Part shown: positions 41,947 through 52,155 of the stretch, one piece after another
How the letters are laid out: each line of letters starts with the position of its first letter
Position numbering within the stretch: position 1 is the first letter of the stretch
Origin: Methylococcales symbiont of Hymedesmia sp. n. MRB-2018
GTDB taxonomy: Bacteria > Pseudomonadota > Gammaproteobacteria > Methylococcales > Methylomonadaceae
Assembly: GCA_003666385.1 (NCBI GenBank)
Contig: QPIN01000062.1
Span: forward strand, 62,001-126,000
DNA: 64,000 nt
Direction: 5' to 3'
The notes under the pieces: generated by a model
Database searches by the model: none
Told to the model about the DNA's origin: nothing
What the model saw: the letters and a program-made list of their open reading frames with translations, nothing else
Program-made: the position numbers and the translations under genes

Positions 41947-44067
41947 TTAATCGTCAGGTGATGTGCTTTCTACAGTCGCTTTTACCTCAGAAGTTTGTTT
42001 TTTCTTTTGTTCAAAGTCGCTGGAATATGTTTGTGATACGGATTGTACAGTTTTTTCTGATTGGTTTGTAGTCGATATTTCAGAATTATTTTCTGTATCC
42101 TGCGATATATTTCTATTGTTTGGATTGCGATTACGTCTTCGGTTGTTAGCTCTTCTAGCATTGTTTTTAGCTTGAGGAGGAGAAGATTGTTTTTGTGCCG
42201 AATCAGTATTAGTACTATTCTCTGTCTGAGAACTAGACTTCGCATCCGTTGTTGTATTTTTTACGGTATTTCTATTGTTGTTATTTCTACGAGGACCTCT
42301 GTTTTGATTGTTATTTCGTTTTGCTCGCTCGTTATTTTTATTACGGTTATTGCGAGAGGTTCTTGCCCCAGAACTGCTTTTTTTGCTTTTGTTAGCTGTT
42401 GTTTGTTTTTCTTCAGAATTACCTACTAATTTTTGCCAGAAACGTTGGATTAGACTGGAAGATGACTTTTTATTATGAACAGGTGCAGGCACATCAGGAA
42501 GAAACTCCTTAATGACGGGTTTTTCAGTAGTATGTGTCGATTTTTGAGCGTATTCAGGAACTAAAACAGCGTCTGCTTTAATTTGTAAATGACTGGGTTT
42601 ATCGTCATCGTCATCAAGTTTTATTCTCTCAATATCGTAAGCTGGTGTTTCAAGATGTTTGCTGGGTAAAATTACAATATCAATTTTATGTTGTGTTTCA
42701 AGTTCTTGTATAGTGGATCGTTTTTCATTTAATAGAAAAGTGGCACATTCAATAGGTAAATGGGCAACCACTTTACTGGTACCTTTTTTCATAGCATCTT
42801 CTTCTAAGATGCGTAATACAGAAAGTGCAACAGATTCAATATTACGAATAGAGCCTTGTCCTTTACAACGCGGACAAGTCAATTGAGTGGCATCACCTAA
42901 TGAAGGACGCAAACGTTGTCTGGACATTTCCAGTAAGCCAAAACGAGAGATTCGGCTGGTTTGAATTCGGGCACGGTCAATTTTTAAGGCATCGCGTAAT
43001 TGGTTTTCAACTGCTTTTTGGTTTCTATTGGCCATCATGTCAATGAAGTCAATTACAAATAAACCACCCAAGTCACGGAGACGCAGTTGTCGTGCAATTT
43101 CATCGGCTGCTTCTAGGTTTGTATTTAAAGCGGTTTCTTCAATATCACTGCCTTTTGTAGCGCGTGCAGAGTTTATATCAATAGATGTTAAAGCTTCGGT
43201 GTAATCAATAACGATTGAGCCGCCAGAAGAGAGGGTAACCTCACGATTGTAAGCGGTTTCAATTTGTGATTCAATTTGATAGCGACTGAATAAAGGCACA
43301 CTGTCTTGATACAATTTTGCCTTTTGTAAAAAATGAGGCATTACTTGTTTCAAGAAGTCTTGTACCAGTTTAAAAGATGATTCTTTATCTATTAAGATTT
43401 CATCAATTTCATCTCTTAAATAGTCTCGTAATGCTCTGATAATGACATTGCTTTCCTGAAAAATAAGAAAAGGGGCTTGTTGGTCAGAACTGGAACGGTC
43501 AATCGCATCCCAAAGTTGCAATAAATAATTTAGATCCCACTGTAATTCTTCAGTATTTTTACCACAACCTGCGGTACGGACAATTAATCCCATCTGTTCT
43601 GGAATTTCCAGTGTATTCATGGCTTCACGTAATTCATTGCGAGTGTCACCTTCAATGCGTCTGGAAATACCCCCTGCTTTAGGGTTATCTGGCATTAGAA
43701 CCAGATAAGTGCCTGCCAAGCTAATATATGTCGTTAATGCTGCGCCTTTGTTACCTCGCTCTTCTTTTTCAATTTGAACGATAACTTCCTGACCTTCTTT
43801 AAACGGGGTTCTTGCGTTTGAATCTGTATTGGTTCTGTATGCATCTGAAATTTCTTTGAAGGGAAGGAAACCGTGTTTTTCAGCACCGTAGTTAATAAAG
43901 GTGGCTTCAAGACTGGGTTCTACACGAGTAATGATACCTTTGTAGATATTTGATTTTTTTTGTTCATTAGCTGGAAGTTCTATGTCAAAATCATAAAGTT
44001 TTTGACCATCTACCAAAGCAACACGCAACTCTTCGGGTTGGGTGGCGTTGATAAGCATTCTTTTCAT
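41947..44067 (-). CDS. rne: Ribonuclease E (short C-terminal scaffold)
   Basis: 706 aa; [38 protein letters not shown] zinc link, Arg/Asn-rich tail. Confidence 0.96.
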   Translation of the reverse strand: MKRMLINATQPEELRVALVDGQKLYDFDIELPANEQKKSNIYKGIITRVEPSLEATFINYGAEKHGFLPFKEISDAYRTNTDSNARTPFKEGQEVIVQIEKEERGNKGAALTTYISLAGTYLVLMPDNPKAGGISRRIEGDTRNELREAMNTLEIPEQMGLIVRTAGCGKNTEELQWDLNYLLQLWDAIDRSSSDQQAPFLIFQESNVIIRALRDYLRDEIDEILIDKESSFKLVQDFLKQVMPHFLQKAKLYQDSVPLFSRYQIESQIETAYNREVTLSSGGSIVIDYTEALTSIDINSARATKGSDIEETALNTNLEAADEIARQLRLRDLGGLFVIDFIDMMANRNQKAVENQLRDALKIDRARIQTSRISRFGLLEMSRQRLRPSLGDATQLTCPRCKGQGSIRNIESVALSVLRILEEDAMKKGTSKVVAHLPIECATFLLNEKRSTIQELETQHKIDIVILPSKHLETPAYDIERIKLDDDDDKPSHLQIKADAVLVPEYAQKSTHTTEKPVIKEFLPDVPAPVHNKKSSSSLIQRFWQKLVGNSEEKQTTANKSKKSSSGARTSRNNRNKNNERAKRNNNQNRGPRRNNNNRNTVKNTTTDAKSSSQTENSTNTDSAQKQSSPPQAKNNARRANNRRRNRNPNNRNISQDTENNSEISTTNQSEKTVQSVSQTYSSDFEQKKKQTSEVKATVESTSPDD

Positions 44068-44634
44068 TGTTGTATCCTTGTATATTCTTGCTCCATCTAT
44101 AGATTTACTTGGGAATTTGATAATTCCTGAACAGACTTGCGGTAATGGTGAATATTTAAAAATTCACAAATTTAAAATATTTTTTAAATTATTGCCCGTT
44201 TAAAATTTTCCATGTCTAAGTTTTGTTGGATTCTAAAATCGCATCAGAGGTAGCAAATTTTAGGAGCTTTTCTATAATCAATCTACAAACGTAACTAGGT
44301 GAAATTAAGTTCTGTTGCTATTGCAAGGTGAATTTTTACACCTGCCATAAGTATTTTTGTTCTATAAAGGAACGGTATCGCTCATGATGGGTCGAGCGAT
44401 AAAACCCAAAATTCTGTTTTAATCGTATTCAAATGATTAATTTTGACAAAGTTAAATGTAGTCAATTTGAATGGATTCATAGGGAAGCACTCTGGTTTCC
44501 CTTAATTAATTTGGTCTTAATTGCTCTTTAGCTTAGACCGTAGTTTTTAAATTAAACCTGCCTAATATAACAATTTTTATCGTTAGTATCAATTTAAATA
44601 GTGAATAAATCATCTATGCTGTTATTATTACAGA

Positions 44635-45597
44635 ATGAAATTGGAAGCAAACAGTGATAGGCCAAAAGTTCAGTGGCTTGAAATTACTGAAGAAAATGAT
44701 GGTCAACGTATAGATAATTTCTTGATTACATTACTAAAAGGAGTACCTAAAACAAGAATTTATAGAATTATTCGTAAAGGCGAAGTCAGAGTTAATAAAG
44801 GCCGTATTAATAATAAGTATCGGCTTAAAATAGGCGATTGCGTTAGGGTTCCACCAGTTAGGGTTGCAGCTCGCAACCATGAAGTGGATCTAAAGCCCAC
44901 TTTAAAACACAGTCTTGAAAACGGCATTTTGTATGAAGATGAAGTGTTAATGGTGCTGAATAAAGCAGCAGGTTTTGCTGTTCACGGAGGGAGTGGCATT
45001 AGTTCAGGAGTGATTGAAGCATTGAGAGTATTAAGACCTGATGCTAGGTTTCTGGAATTAGCACATCGGCTAGATAAAGATACTTCAGGCTGTCTATTAG
45101 TCGCAAAAAAAAGATCGGCATTGAAAGCTTTGCATGGTCTTTTTCGAGGTGATGCTGTTAAAAAAACCTATTTAGCTTTATTGACTGGCAAATGGGAAAG
45201 AAAAAAACTGATAGTAACAGAACCTTTACTAAGAAATACAGGTAAAGGAGGGGAGCGAATTGTTAAAGTTAGTAAAGTCGGTAAGTTTTCAGAAACCCAT
45301 TTTCGGCGCATTCAAAAATACACATCGCTTACTTTGGTAGAAGCTTCGCCTAAAACAGGACGTACACACCAAATACGAGTTCATGCTGCCTGGTTAGGAC
45401 ATCCGATTGTAGGGGATAGTCGTTACGGGGATGAAGAGATAAATAAAAAATTAAGAAAAAAAGGTTTTAAGCGATTATTTCTTCATGCTCAGCAACTACA
45501 ATTTGTGCATCCAGTAACGGGTGAGACAATGTGTTTTAAAGCACCTTTAGCCGTAGAATTGCAAAAACAGCTTGAGAGTAACAATGATGGAAATTAG
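44635..45597 (+). CDS. rluC: 23S rRNA pseudouridine synthase RluC
   Basis: 320 aa; S4 domain and HRLDKDTSGCLLVAK; divergent from rne. Confidence 0.95.
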   Translation: MKLEANSDRPKVQWLEITEENDGQRIDNFLITLLKGVPKTRIYRIIRKGEVRVNKGRINNKYRLKIGDCVRVPPVRVAARNHEVDLKPTLKHSLENGILYEDEVLMVLNKAAGFAVHGGSGISSGVIEALRVLRPDARFLELAHRLDKDTSGCLLVAKKRSALKALHGLFRGDAVKKTYLALLTGKWERKKLIVTEPLLRNTGKGGERIVKVSKVGKFSETHFRRIQKYTSLTLVEASPKTGRTHQIRVHAAWLGHPIVGDSRYGDEEINKKLRKKGFKRLFLHAQQLQFVHPVTGETMCFKAPLAVELQKQLESNNDGN

Positions 45598-45602
45598 TCA
45601 CC

Positions 45603-45686
45603 TTGAAAGATAAATTTGATCTGATTATGATTGATTGGGATGGAACGCTGGACGACGCTATAAACTGGGTTGTCTATTGCTTATAA
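45603..45686 (+). pseudogene. HAD-superfamily phosphatase N-terminal remnant
   Basis: LKDKFDLIMIDWDGTLDDAINWVVYCL* = HAD motif I (DxDGTL) then early stop; located between rluC and sppA. Confidence 0.75.
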
Positions 45687-45782
45687 GAGGTAGCAAGGCA
45701 AAACAAATGTCAGAAAAAGATTTGTTTGCAGAGGTCTCACAGAATTATTAAACAGGTTTTAAGTGTAGGTATAATTAATAGC

Positions 45783-46763
45783 ATGGAACATCAGGAAAAC
45801 GAAACAGAAATGAATAGTAATAATGAAAAAAAGTCCAGTTGGGAAAGGGAAGTAATAGAAAAATTAGCTATGGCAGCTATAACAGAACAGCGTCGAGCTA
45901 GGCGATGGAACGTGTTTTTTAAAATATCAATGTTTGTCTGTCTGATTGCTGTAGGTGCAATGGCGTTCTATCCGAAATTTGAAAAAAAATTAAGTGGAAG
46001 TGACAAGGATCATACTGCAATCATAGATGTGGTTGGTGTGATAGCGGTAGGAGAAGCAGTGAATGCTGACAGCGTTATCGAAGGTTTAAGAGATGCCTTA
46101 AAAGATAAAAAAACCAAAGGTGTTATTTTAAACATTAATTCACCGGGAGGAAGTCCTGTTGAATCGGCTTATATTTTTGCTGAAATTAAAAGGCTGAAAA
46201 AGAAACATCCTGATATACCTATCCATGCTGTTGTTAGTGATATTTGTGCTTCTGGTGGCTATTATATTGCTGCTGCTGCAGATAATATTTATGTCAGTCA
46301 GGCCAGTATGATTGGCTCTATCGGTGTCATCATGAATGGCTTTGGTTTTGTTAATACAATGGAAAAGCTGGGTATTGATAGGCGACTTATTATTGCGGGC
46401 AAACATAAAGCTTTAATGGATCCTTTCTCAAACGTTAATGAAACAGAAAATAAACATATGCAAACATTAGTAAATGATGTGCATCAGCAATTTATTGATG
46501 CTATCCGTTTAGGTCGAGGTGATCGTTTAAAAGAATCAGAATATACTTTTTCTGGTTTGGTTTGGACAGGTGCTCAAGGTGTTAAAATGGGATTGGCAGA
46601 TGGTTTTGGTAGCGTTGATTCAGTGGCAAGGGATATCATAGGTGCTGAAAAGAAATTAAACTTTACCCCACAAGAAAGATTATTGGAAAGGCTGGTAGGT
46701 AAATTAGGAGCTTCATTTGGACAGGCTTTAGGGCTTACTGTAAATGGTTTTTCCATGCGTTAA
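45783..46763 (+). CDS. sppA: Signal peptide peptidase SppA (S49 family)
   Basis: NINSPGGSPVESAYIFAEI, SDICASGGYYIAAAADNIYVSQASMIGSIGV; first ATG of ORF track at 45726, alternative ATG at 45783. Confidence 0.93.
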   Translation: MEHQENETEMNSNNEKKSSWEREVIEKLAMAAITEQRRARRWNVFFKISMFVCLIAVGAMAFYPKFEKKLSGSDKDHTAIIDVVGVIAVGEAVNADSVIEGLRDALKDKKTKGVILNINSPGGSPVESAYIFAEIKRLKKKHPDIPIHAVVSDICASGGYYIAAAADNIYVSQASMIGSIGVIMNGFGFVNTMEKLGIDRRLIIAGKHKALMDPFSNVNETENKHMQTLVNDVHQQFIDAIRLGRGDRLKESEYTFSGLVWTGAQGVKMGLADGFGSVDSVARDIIGAEKKLNFTPQERLLERLVGKLGASFGQALGLTVNGFSMR

Positions 46764-46800
46764 ATTTCAGTTTGGATTCAGACTAGACTGTTAATACTAT

Positions 46801-46941
46801 GAGAACTCAACATAACTCTGGCGATGAGAAAAAAGTGATAGAATTTTTCAGGTTTTAGTCAAAATACAAGTGTAATAGTGAGCTATTGCGCGTTATTTTG
46901 GCTGACCTTTTTTATCCGTTCATGAGTTATGCTGAGTTCTC
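46801..46941 (+). repeat. MITE-like repeat family B, copy 3
   Basis: TIRs gagaactcaacataactc/gagttatgctgagttctc; flanked by 5-bp direct repeat actat. Confidence 0.9.
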
Positions 46942-46985
46942 ACTATACTTACATAATAAATTAATCGACTAATTACAGGTTTACC

Positions 46986-47243
46986 ATGCAAGTTTTTGCT
47001 AAGGTTTTAATGTTATCTCTTTTTTTAATGCGGCCAGTTTATGCCGACAAAGCCTTTATTTTGCCTGGTTTAAGTCTGGACGAGACAACAAAAAAAATAA
47101 TTGAAGAGAGCAGGAGTAAGGTGCTTGATGCGACTACAGAAGAAATAAATGGAGTCAATACTCATATTATCAAGGTCTTGACGGAAGATAGTCGGGTTCA
47201 ATATATTAGAGTTGATGTCGATTCTGGTAAAATTATCAAGTAG
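46986..47243 (+). CDS. PepSY-domain periplasmic protein
   Basis: 85 aa with signal peptide; ...GVNTHIIKVLTEDSRVQYIRVDVDSGKIIK. Confidence 0.8.
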   Translation: MQVFAKVLMLSLFLMRPVYADKAFILPGLSLDETTKKIIEESRSKVLDATTEEINGVNTHIIKVLTEDSRVQYIRVDVDSGKIIK

Positions 47244-47251
47244 GAAGAGCT

Positions 47252-47929
47252 GTGCGCATTTTGATTGTTGAGGATGAAGTCACTCTATGCCAGCAAATAC
47301 AGAATTTTTTTTCAAACAAAGGCTTTGCTGTAGATACCGCGCATACAGGAAATGATGGTTATTATCTAGCCACTGAATATCCAATAGATACTGCTATTAT
47401 TGATATTGGATTACCCGATTTTTCTGGTGTTGAGCTAATATCAAAATTAAGAAAGGAAGATATTACGGTTCCAATTTTGATTTTAACGGCGAGGAGCCGT
47501 TGGCAAGAAAAAGTTGAGGGCCTAGAAGCTGGTGCCGATGATTATTTAGCCAAGCCTTTTCATTATGAAGAGTTGTTAGCCAGAATCAATGCCTTGCTCA
47601 GACGTTCACAAGGTAAAGCACATCCAGTTTTGAGCTATGCCAACATAAAATTAGATACTTTGTCTCAAGAAGTCAATGTCGATGACGAAAAAATTGAATT
47701 AACAGCTTTTGAATATAAAGTACTAGAATATCTATTGTTTCGTAAAGGTGAGGTGGTTTCAAAATCGGTTTTGACCGAACATATTTATGACGAAGATTTT
47801 GATCGAGATAGTAATGTGATTGAGGTTTTTATCGGACGCTTACGCAAGAAACTTGACCCACAAGGCATAACAAAACCCATTGAAACCCTGAGAGGTCGTG
47901 GCTATAGGATTTCAGAACAGAATGAATAA
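47252..47929 (+). CDS. OmpR/PhoP-family response regulator
   Basis: 225 aa; MRILIVEDEVTLCQQI, LLILTARSRWQEKVEGLEAGADDYLAKPF; winged helix. Confidence 0.95.
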   Translation: MRILIVEDEVTLCQQIQNFFSNKGFAVDTAHTGNDGYYLATEYPIDTAIIDIGLPDFSGVELISKLRKEDITVPILILTARSRWQEKVEGLEAGADDYLAKPFHYEELLARINALLRRSQGKAHPVLSYANIKLDTLSQEVNVDDEKIELTAFEYKVLEYLLFRKGEVVSKSVLTEHIYDEDFDRDSNVIEVFIGRLRKKLDPQGITKPIETLRGRGYRISEQNE

Positions 47930-47962
47930 AACACTGTGCTGAGTTTATTAAATACGTAAAAA

Positions 47963-49306
47963 GTGAAAGTTCAATCCCTCAGTTTCCGCTTATTTATTTC
48001 TTCAGGCTTTGTATTAACCGCTTTTTTTGCTCTGGTTGCTTTTGTTATGGAGCAGGGCTTTAGAGAAAGCACAGAACAAGCACTGAAAGAAACATTACAA
48101 GTACATCTTTATTCACTATTAGCTGTGGCAGAAATGACCGATTCAGGCATAATGAAAATGCCTAGGTCATTACGGGAGCCGCGTTTTTCCAATCCGAGTT
48201 CTGGTTTGTATGCAGCGATTAATCAAACAGATAATACCTTGGTCTGGCGATCAGCCTCAGCTATCGGCATAGATTTATCCCCCTCATTATTATTAAAACC
48301 TGGCGAATTGATATTTGTAAAAGATAGCAATAGTCGTTTTGTGCTTCATTATTCGATCATCTGGGAAAATAAAAAAGGAATAGAGAATTCTTATGTTTTT
48401 ACCGTAGCGGAAGATGAGTCTTTTGTTATTCATCAAGTCGATGGTTTTCGATTAACCCTCCGAACATGGCTTTTTTTTATTGGCATGCTTTTAGTCTTTA
48501 TTCAATATTTTGTTTTACGCTGGAGCTTAAAACCATTAAGAATTATTGTTAATGATCTGGAAGAAATAGAAGTGGGAAATAAAACTCGACTGAATGGTTA
48601 TTATCCGTTCGAATTAAAAGGACTCGCTGATAACCTGAATGCATTAATTAGTAGTGAGCGGGCACATCTTGAGCGTTATCGAAATACCTTGTCAGATCTG
48701 GCACACAGTTTAAAAACACCATTGACAATTTTGAGAGGGTGTATAGATCTCCCCATGGTTAACAAGGAAACGGTTAATGAACAGATTACCCGAATGGATG
48801 ATATTGTTGAATATCAATTACAGAAAGCAGCAGCAAAAGGTCAAAAAAAACTAACAGGTAAAGTGGATATTGTTTTGATTGTGAACAAAATAATTTTGTC
48901 CTTAAAAAAAGTCTATGCGGACAAACAAATAGTTTTTTCTTTTTCTCATAATGAGCGTTGTTTTATCTATGCAGAACAAGGCGATGTCTATGAGATTGCG
49001 GGGAATTTATTAGATAATGCATCAAAATGGTGTGATCATCAGGTAAAAATAAGTTTAATTCAGCTTGAAAAAGATAAAAATAAAAAGTATTCATTACTGT
49101 TGAAAATTGAAGATGATGGAAAGGGAATTCCAGAGCATAAATTAGACGAGATATTACAACGTGGGGTTAGAGCGGATGAGAATATAAAAGGACATGGCAT
49201 TGGTATGGCTGTCGTTAATGAATTAACTATTTTATTGGATGGTCAATTAATAGCAGGAATTAGTGAAACGCTAGGTGGAATGAAATGGCAGGTATATTTT
49301 CCATGA
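47963..49306 (+). CDS. Sensor histidine kinase (PhoQ/QseC-like)
   Basis: 447 aa; two TM, LAHSLKTPLTILRG H-box, GNLLDNASKW N-box, GHGIGMAVV. Confidence 0.94.
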   Translation: MKVQSLSFRLFISSGFVLTAFFALVAFVMEQGFRESTEQALKETLQVHLYSLLAVAEMTDSGIMKMPRSLREPRFSNPSSGLYAAINQTDNTLVWRSASAIGIDLSPSLLLKPGELIFVKDSNSRFVLHYSIIWENKKGIENSYVFTVAEDESFVIHQVDGFRLTLRTWLFFIGMLLVFIQYFVLRWSLKPLRIIVNDLEEIEVGNKTRLNGYYPFELKGLADNLNALISSERAHLERYRNTLSDLAHSLKTPLTILRGCIDLPMVNKETVNEQITRMDDIVEYQLQKAAAKGQKKLTGKVDIVLIVNKIILSLKKVYADKQIVFSFSHNERCFIYAEQGDVYEIAGNLLDNASKWCDHQVKISLIQLEKDKNKKYSLLLKIEDDGKGIPEHKLDEILQRGVRADENIKGHGIGMAVVNELTILLDGQLIAGISETLGGMKWQVYFP

Positions 49307-49366
49307 TATAGGAAAGTTTAACCGCGAGTATTTTTATTGGGGCTATGTTGAATAGACCCTTTTTAT

Positions 49367-49813
49367 CTATACATTTAATAAAGCATGCTTTGCTTCCACA
49401 CGCTTAAAATCAGCTAAGCAACATTGACCCGAAGGATTTCTAATTTCACATGCACAGTCCTTAAGTTTTGTACGTTGAATAACAAATTCTTTAATGTAAT
49501 GAGCACGTTCAGTACCTAATGCAGAATAATATATGTCGGTGTCAATATCAAAACAAAAACATAATTTGTTTTTTTTTATTTCTTCAGATGTTTTTAGCTG
49601 TGTAGTAGGAATAGTTCGACCTGTTGTCGAAAAATACGCGACTGGACACGATGGTAAAGGACAGAAATAAGGACTGTTTAAAAGGTTTTTTTTATTTTCA
49701 GGAAAGTGTAATTGATGATAAAGCGTACGCATTTTGACGCTTTTACTGTTTGAACCACATTCAGGACAAGTTTGGCTCAGTTTTGATGAATTTTTGGAGC
49801 GGCAATCAGGCAT
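49367..49813 (-). CDS. Putative iron-sulfur cluster-binding metallochaperone (CopZ-like, zinc ribbon)
   Basis: 148 aa, Cys-rich: CPECG, CPLPSCPVAYFS, CFCF, CACEIRNPSGQCC. Confidence 0.75.
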   Translation of the reverse strand: MPDCRSKNSSKLSQTCPECGSNSKSVKMRTLYHQLHFPENKKNLLNSPYFCPLPSCPVAYFSTTGRTIPTTQLKTSEEIKKNKLCFCFDIDTDIYYSALGTERAHYIKEFVIQRTKLKDCACEIRNPSGQCCLADFKRVEAKHALLNV

Positions 49814-49831
49814 AATAATTTATCGATTATG

Positions 49832-50146
49832 TTATTGATTTTTTGCCTGTAGTTTTGCTGGATAGCCGATATTAGTAATTGTTTTTACGATTCTATCAGG
49901 ACTCGTTTTTGTCGGGTCGAAATTAATAGTTGCAGTTTTGGCATCATAATTAATAGTGACTTGCTGGAGACCATTTTTGACTTCAAGTGCCTTTTTAATA
50001 GTATATTTGCACACTGGGCAGGTCATATTTTGTATATCGAGTATGACAGTGGCATTTTTTAATGGTTTTTTAATAGCTGTTTCTGCCTGACCTATTGAGA
50101 TTGGACTCTGTGTAATTAATAGAAGAAAGATAAGTATATTTTTCAT
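49832..50146 (-). CDS. merP: MerP-like periplasmic mercury/heavy-metal binding protein
   Basis: 104 aa with signal peptide; HMA motif NMTCPVCKYTIKKAL. Confidence 0.88.
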   Translation of the reverse strand: MKNILIFLLLITQSPISIGQAETAIKKPLKNATVILDIQNMTCPVCKYTIKKALEVKNGLQQVTINYDAKTATINFDPTKTSPDRIVKTITNIGYPAKLQAKNQ

Positions 50147-50171
50147 AGTCGATTATATTATTTGTAAGTAA

Positions 50172-50537
50172 CTAAATAAAAAAGGATGCATATATAGGAA
50201 ATGTCAATAGCAGTAGAATCAATAGTGAAACTATCCAAAATAAGCTGCGTTGTCTATGTCGCATTGAAGTTGATACACAGGCTTGTTGCTTTTGACACGG
50301 GTTCTTTTTGAAATAAAGACGATGAAAGGCTAAAACCATAAAAAAGACGGTTAAGATGATAAAAAAAGGTCGCATAAAGGTCATGGAAGTCAATGTTGAC
50401 ATCCATGCTCCACTGATTCCCAGAGAGAGTAGTAATAAAGGACCAAGGCAACAAGCCGATGCGGCTATAGCAGAAAAGATAGCAAGTAAGACTGGCCAAA
50501 AAGAATGTCGGGTGAGAGTTTCTTGTTCTGATTTCAT
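50172..50537 (-). CDS. merT: MerT-like mercuric transport protein
   Basis: 121 aa; SAIAASACCLGPLLLLSLGISGAW, 3 TM. Confidence 0.88.
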   Translation of the reverse strand: MKSEQETLTRHSFWPVLLAIFSAIAASACCLGPLLLLSLGISGAWMSTLTSMTFMRPFFIILTVFFMVLAFHRLYFKKNPCQKQQACVSTSMRHRQRSLFWIVSLLILLLLTFPIYASFFI

Positions 50538-50570
50538 TACAACAGTTTGCTCAAAGATGGATTAAGCTTG

Positions 50571-50602
50571 ATTATCAACCCTGCTGTTAAGGTCAGGGTC
50601 AA
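50571..50602 (-). promoter_or_regulatory. MerR-type merT promoter/operator
   Basis: Minus strand ttgaccctgaccttaacagcagggttgataat: -35 ttgacc, dyad accctg-N10-cagggt in an elongated 19-20 bp spacer, -10 tgataat. Confidence 0.75.
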
Positions 50603-50639
50603 GTTGTAAAAGCTGTTTTTAAAGAATTTAACGGGTGGA

Positions 50640-51032
50640 CTATGTATTTTTGGACAATGCATCAAGAATGGCGCAGTGCTCTGAATATTTTGTCTGTTGG
50701 CAATGTGTAGTAAGTTGAGTCAAAAATTGACGAAGAACGATTAATTCATTAATTTTATCATCGATATTTTGACATTTTTGCTCTGCTATTTTTCTGATTT
50801 CATCACAATGCGTTGCATCAAGAGAGAGTAATTCAGCAATTTCTTTTAAAGTAAACCCCGCCTTTTGGGCGCGTTTAATAAACTGGATGGTAGTAATTGC
50901 CTCAGTAGAGTAGTGTCGAAACCCATGATTAGGCTTTTCAGGTTCTGCCAATAAACCAATGCGTTGATAATGGCGAACTGTTGCAATAGTTACTTCAGCT
51001 TGTTGGGCAAGTTTACCAATGGTCAGTTTCAT
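50640..51032 (-). CDS. merR: MerR-family transcriptional regulator (Hg-type)
   Basis: 130 aa; MKLTIGKLAQQAEVTIATVRHYQRIGLL; C-terminal cysteines HCDEI, HCQQTKYSEHC. Confidence 0.88.
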   Translation of the reverse strand: MKLTIGKLAQQAEVTIATVRHYQRIGLLAEPEKPNHGFRHYSTEAITTIQFIKRAQKAGFTLKEIAELLSLDATHCDEIRKIAEQKCQNIDDKINELIVLRQFLTQLTTHCQQTKYSEHCAILDALSKNT

Positions 51033-51153
51033 TTGTAATAAAATATTTAGTTTCTATCTGGTTGACGGGTTCTTATATCTCTAAATTGATTTTGTTATGA
51101 TCTGTTTTCCTCCCCTTTTTATAAATTTAAATCATCCGAGGTTTTTTAAATAA

Positions 51154-51930
51154 ATGGCACAAAATATACATCCAACCGCATATATTGCACCTAATGTTAG
51201 TTTAGCTGAAAATATAAATATTGGACCTTTTGCGGTAATCGAAGAACATGTGACTTTAGCTGATAATTGTCAATTAGGGGCGCATTCAGTGATTCAATCT
51301 TATGTCAAAATGGGGGCAGGTAATGTGCTACATCCACATGCTGTGTTAGGTGGTTTACCTCAAGACACGAGCTTTAAGTCAGAAACTGTCTCATGGCTTG
51401 AAATTGGTAAAAATAATGTATTTCGAGAAGGCTTTACAGCCCATAGGTCTTCTATAGAAGGGGGTGTTACATCAATCGGTTCTGATTGTTTTTTTATGCA
51501 TAATAGTCATGTTGCGCATGACTGTGTGGTTGGAAATAATACTATTTTTGCGAATAATGTTGCTATTGGAGGGCATGTTGAAGTCGGTGAAAATGTCTTT
51601 ATGGGAGGAGCCGTTGTTGTTCATCAATTTTGCCGAATCGGTTCCTACGCCATTGTACAAGGCACAACTGGGTTAAATAAAGATGTGATTCCCTTTATGT
51701 TGATAGCTGGTAGACCAGCAAAGCATTATCGTTTAAATTCTGTTGGTTTGAGACGGGCAGGTATTAAAGGTGATCGTTACAAAGTCCTTTCTGCCGCATT
51801 TAGATTACTAAAAAGTAAAGGAGACTTGAGTGAATTAGAGCAGACAGAAGAAATCAAATACTTAAATCAGTGGCTGGCGGTTAAATCTGACCGAGGATCG
51901 CATGGTTTTATAGAAGTAACCCTCGTTTGA
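51154..51930 (+). CDS. lpxA: UDP-N-acetylglucosamine acyltransferase (LpxA-like)
   Basis: 258 aa; left-handed beta-helix hexapeptides, NSHVAHDC catalytic His, AGRPAKHYRLNSVGLRR. Confidence 0.9.
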   Translation: MAQNIHPTAYIAPNVSLAENINIGPFAVIEEHVTLADNCQLGAHSVIQSYVKMGAGNVLHPHAVLGGLPQDTSFKSETVSWLEIGKNNVFREGFTAHRSSIEGGVTSIGSDCFFMHNSHVAHDCVVGNNTIFANNVAIGGHVEVGENVFMGGAVVVHQFCRIGSYAIVQGTTGLNKDVIPFMLIAGRPAKHYRLNSVGLRRAGIKGDRYKVLSAAFRLLKSKGDLSELEQTEEIKYLNQWLAVKSDRGSHGFIEVTLV

Positions 51931-52155
51931 TAACGCTGGTAACTACCCATTCCCCTTAGAGTGGTTCCCCAGCCAAAGCCATTTGAACAGCAATAAGAGG
52001 ATTAGCCTTTGCTTGCCATCGTTTGCAACTAACTTGATATACACTTCAGAATGGAAGTGCCCCGATACTTTTTGTTTTACCCTCGCCATTGTTAAATCCT
52101 GCTCATATCTATTATTGGTAAATGAAATAGGTGGGTTATTTTTCCACTTGCCTAA

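Noticed and set aside
42061-42429. 122-aa ORF antisense to the rne C-terminal tail
   Set aside because: Generated by the Arg/Asn-rich repetitive tail of RNase E
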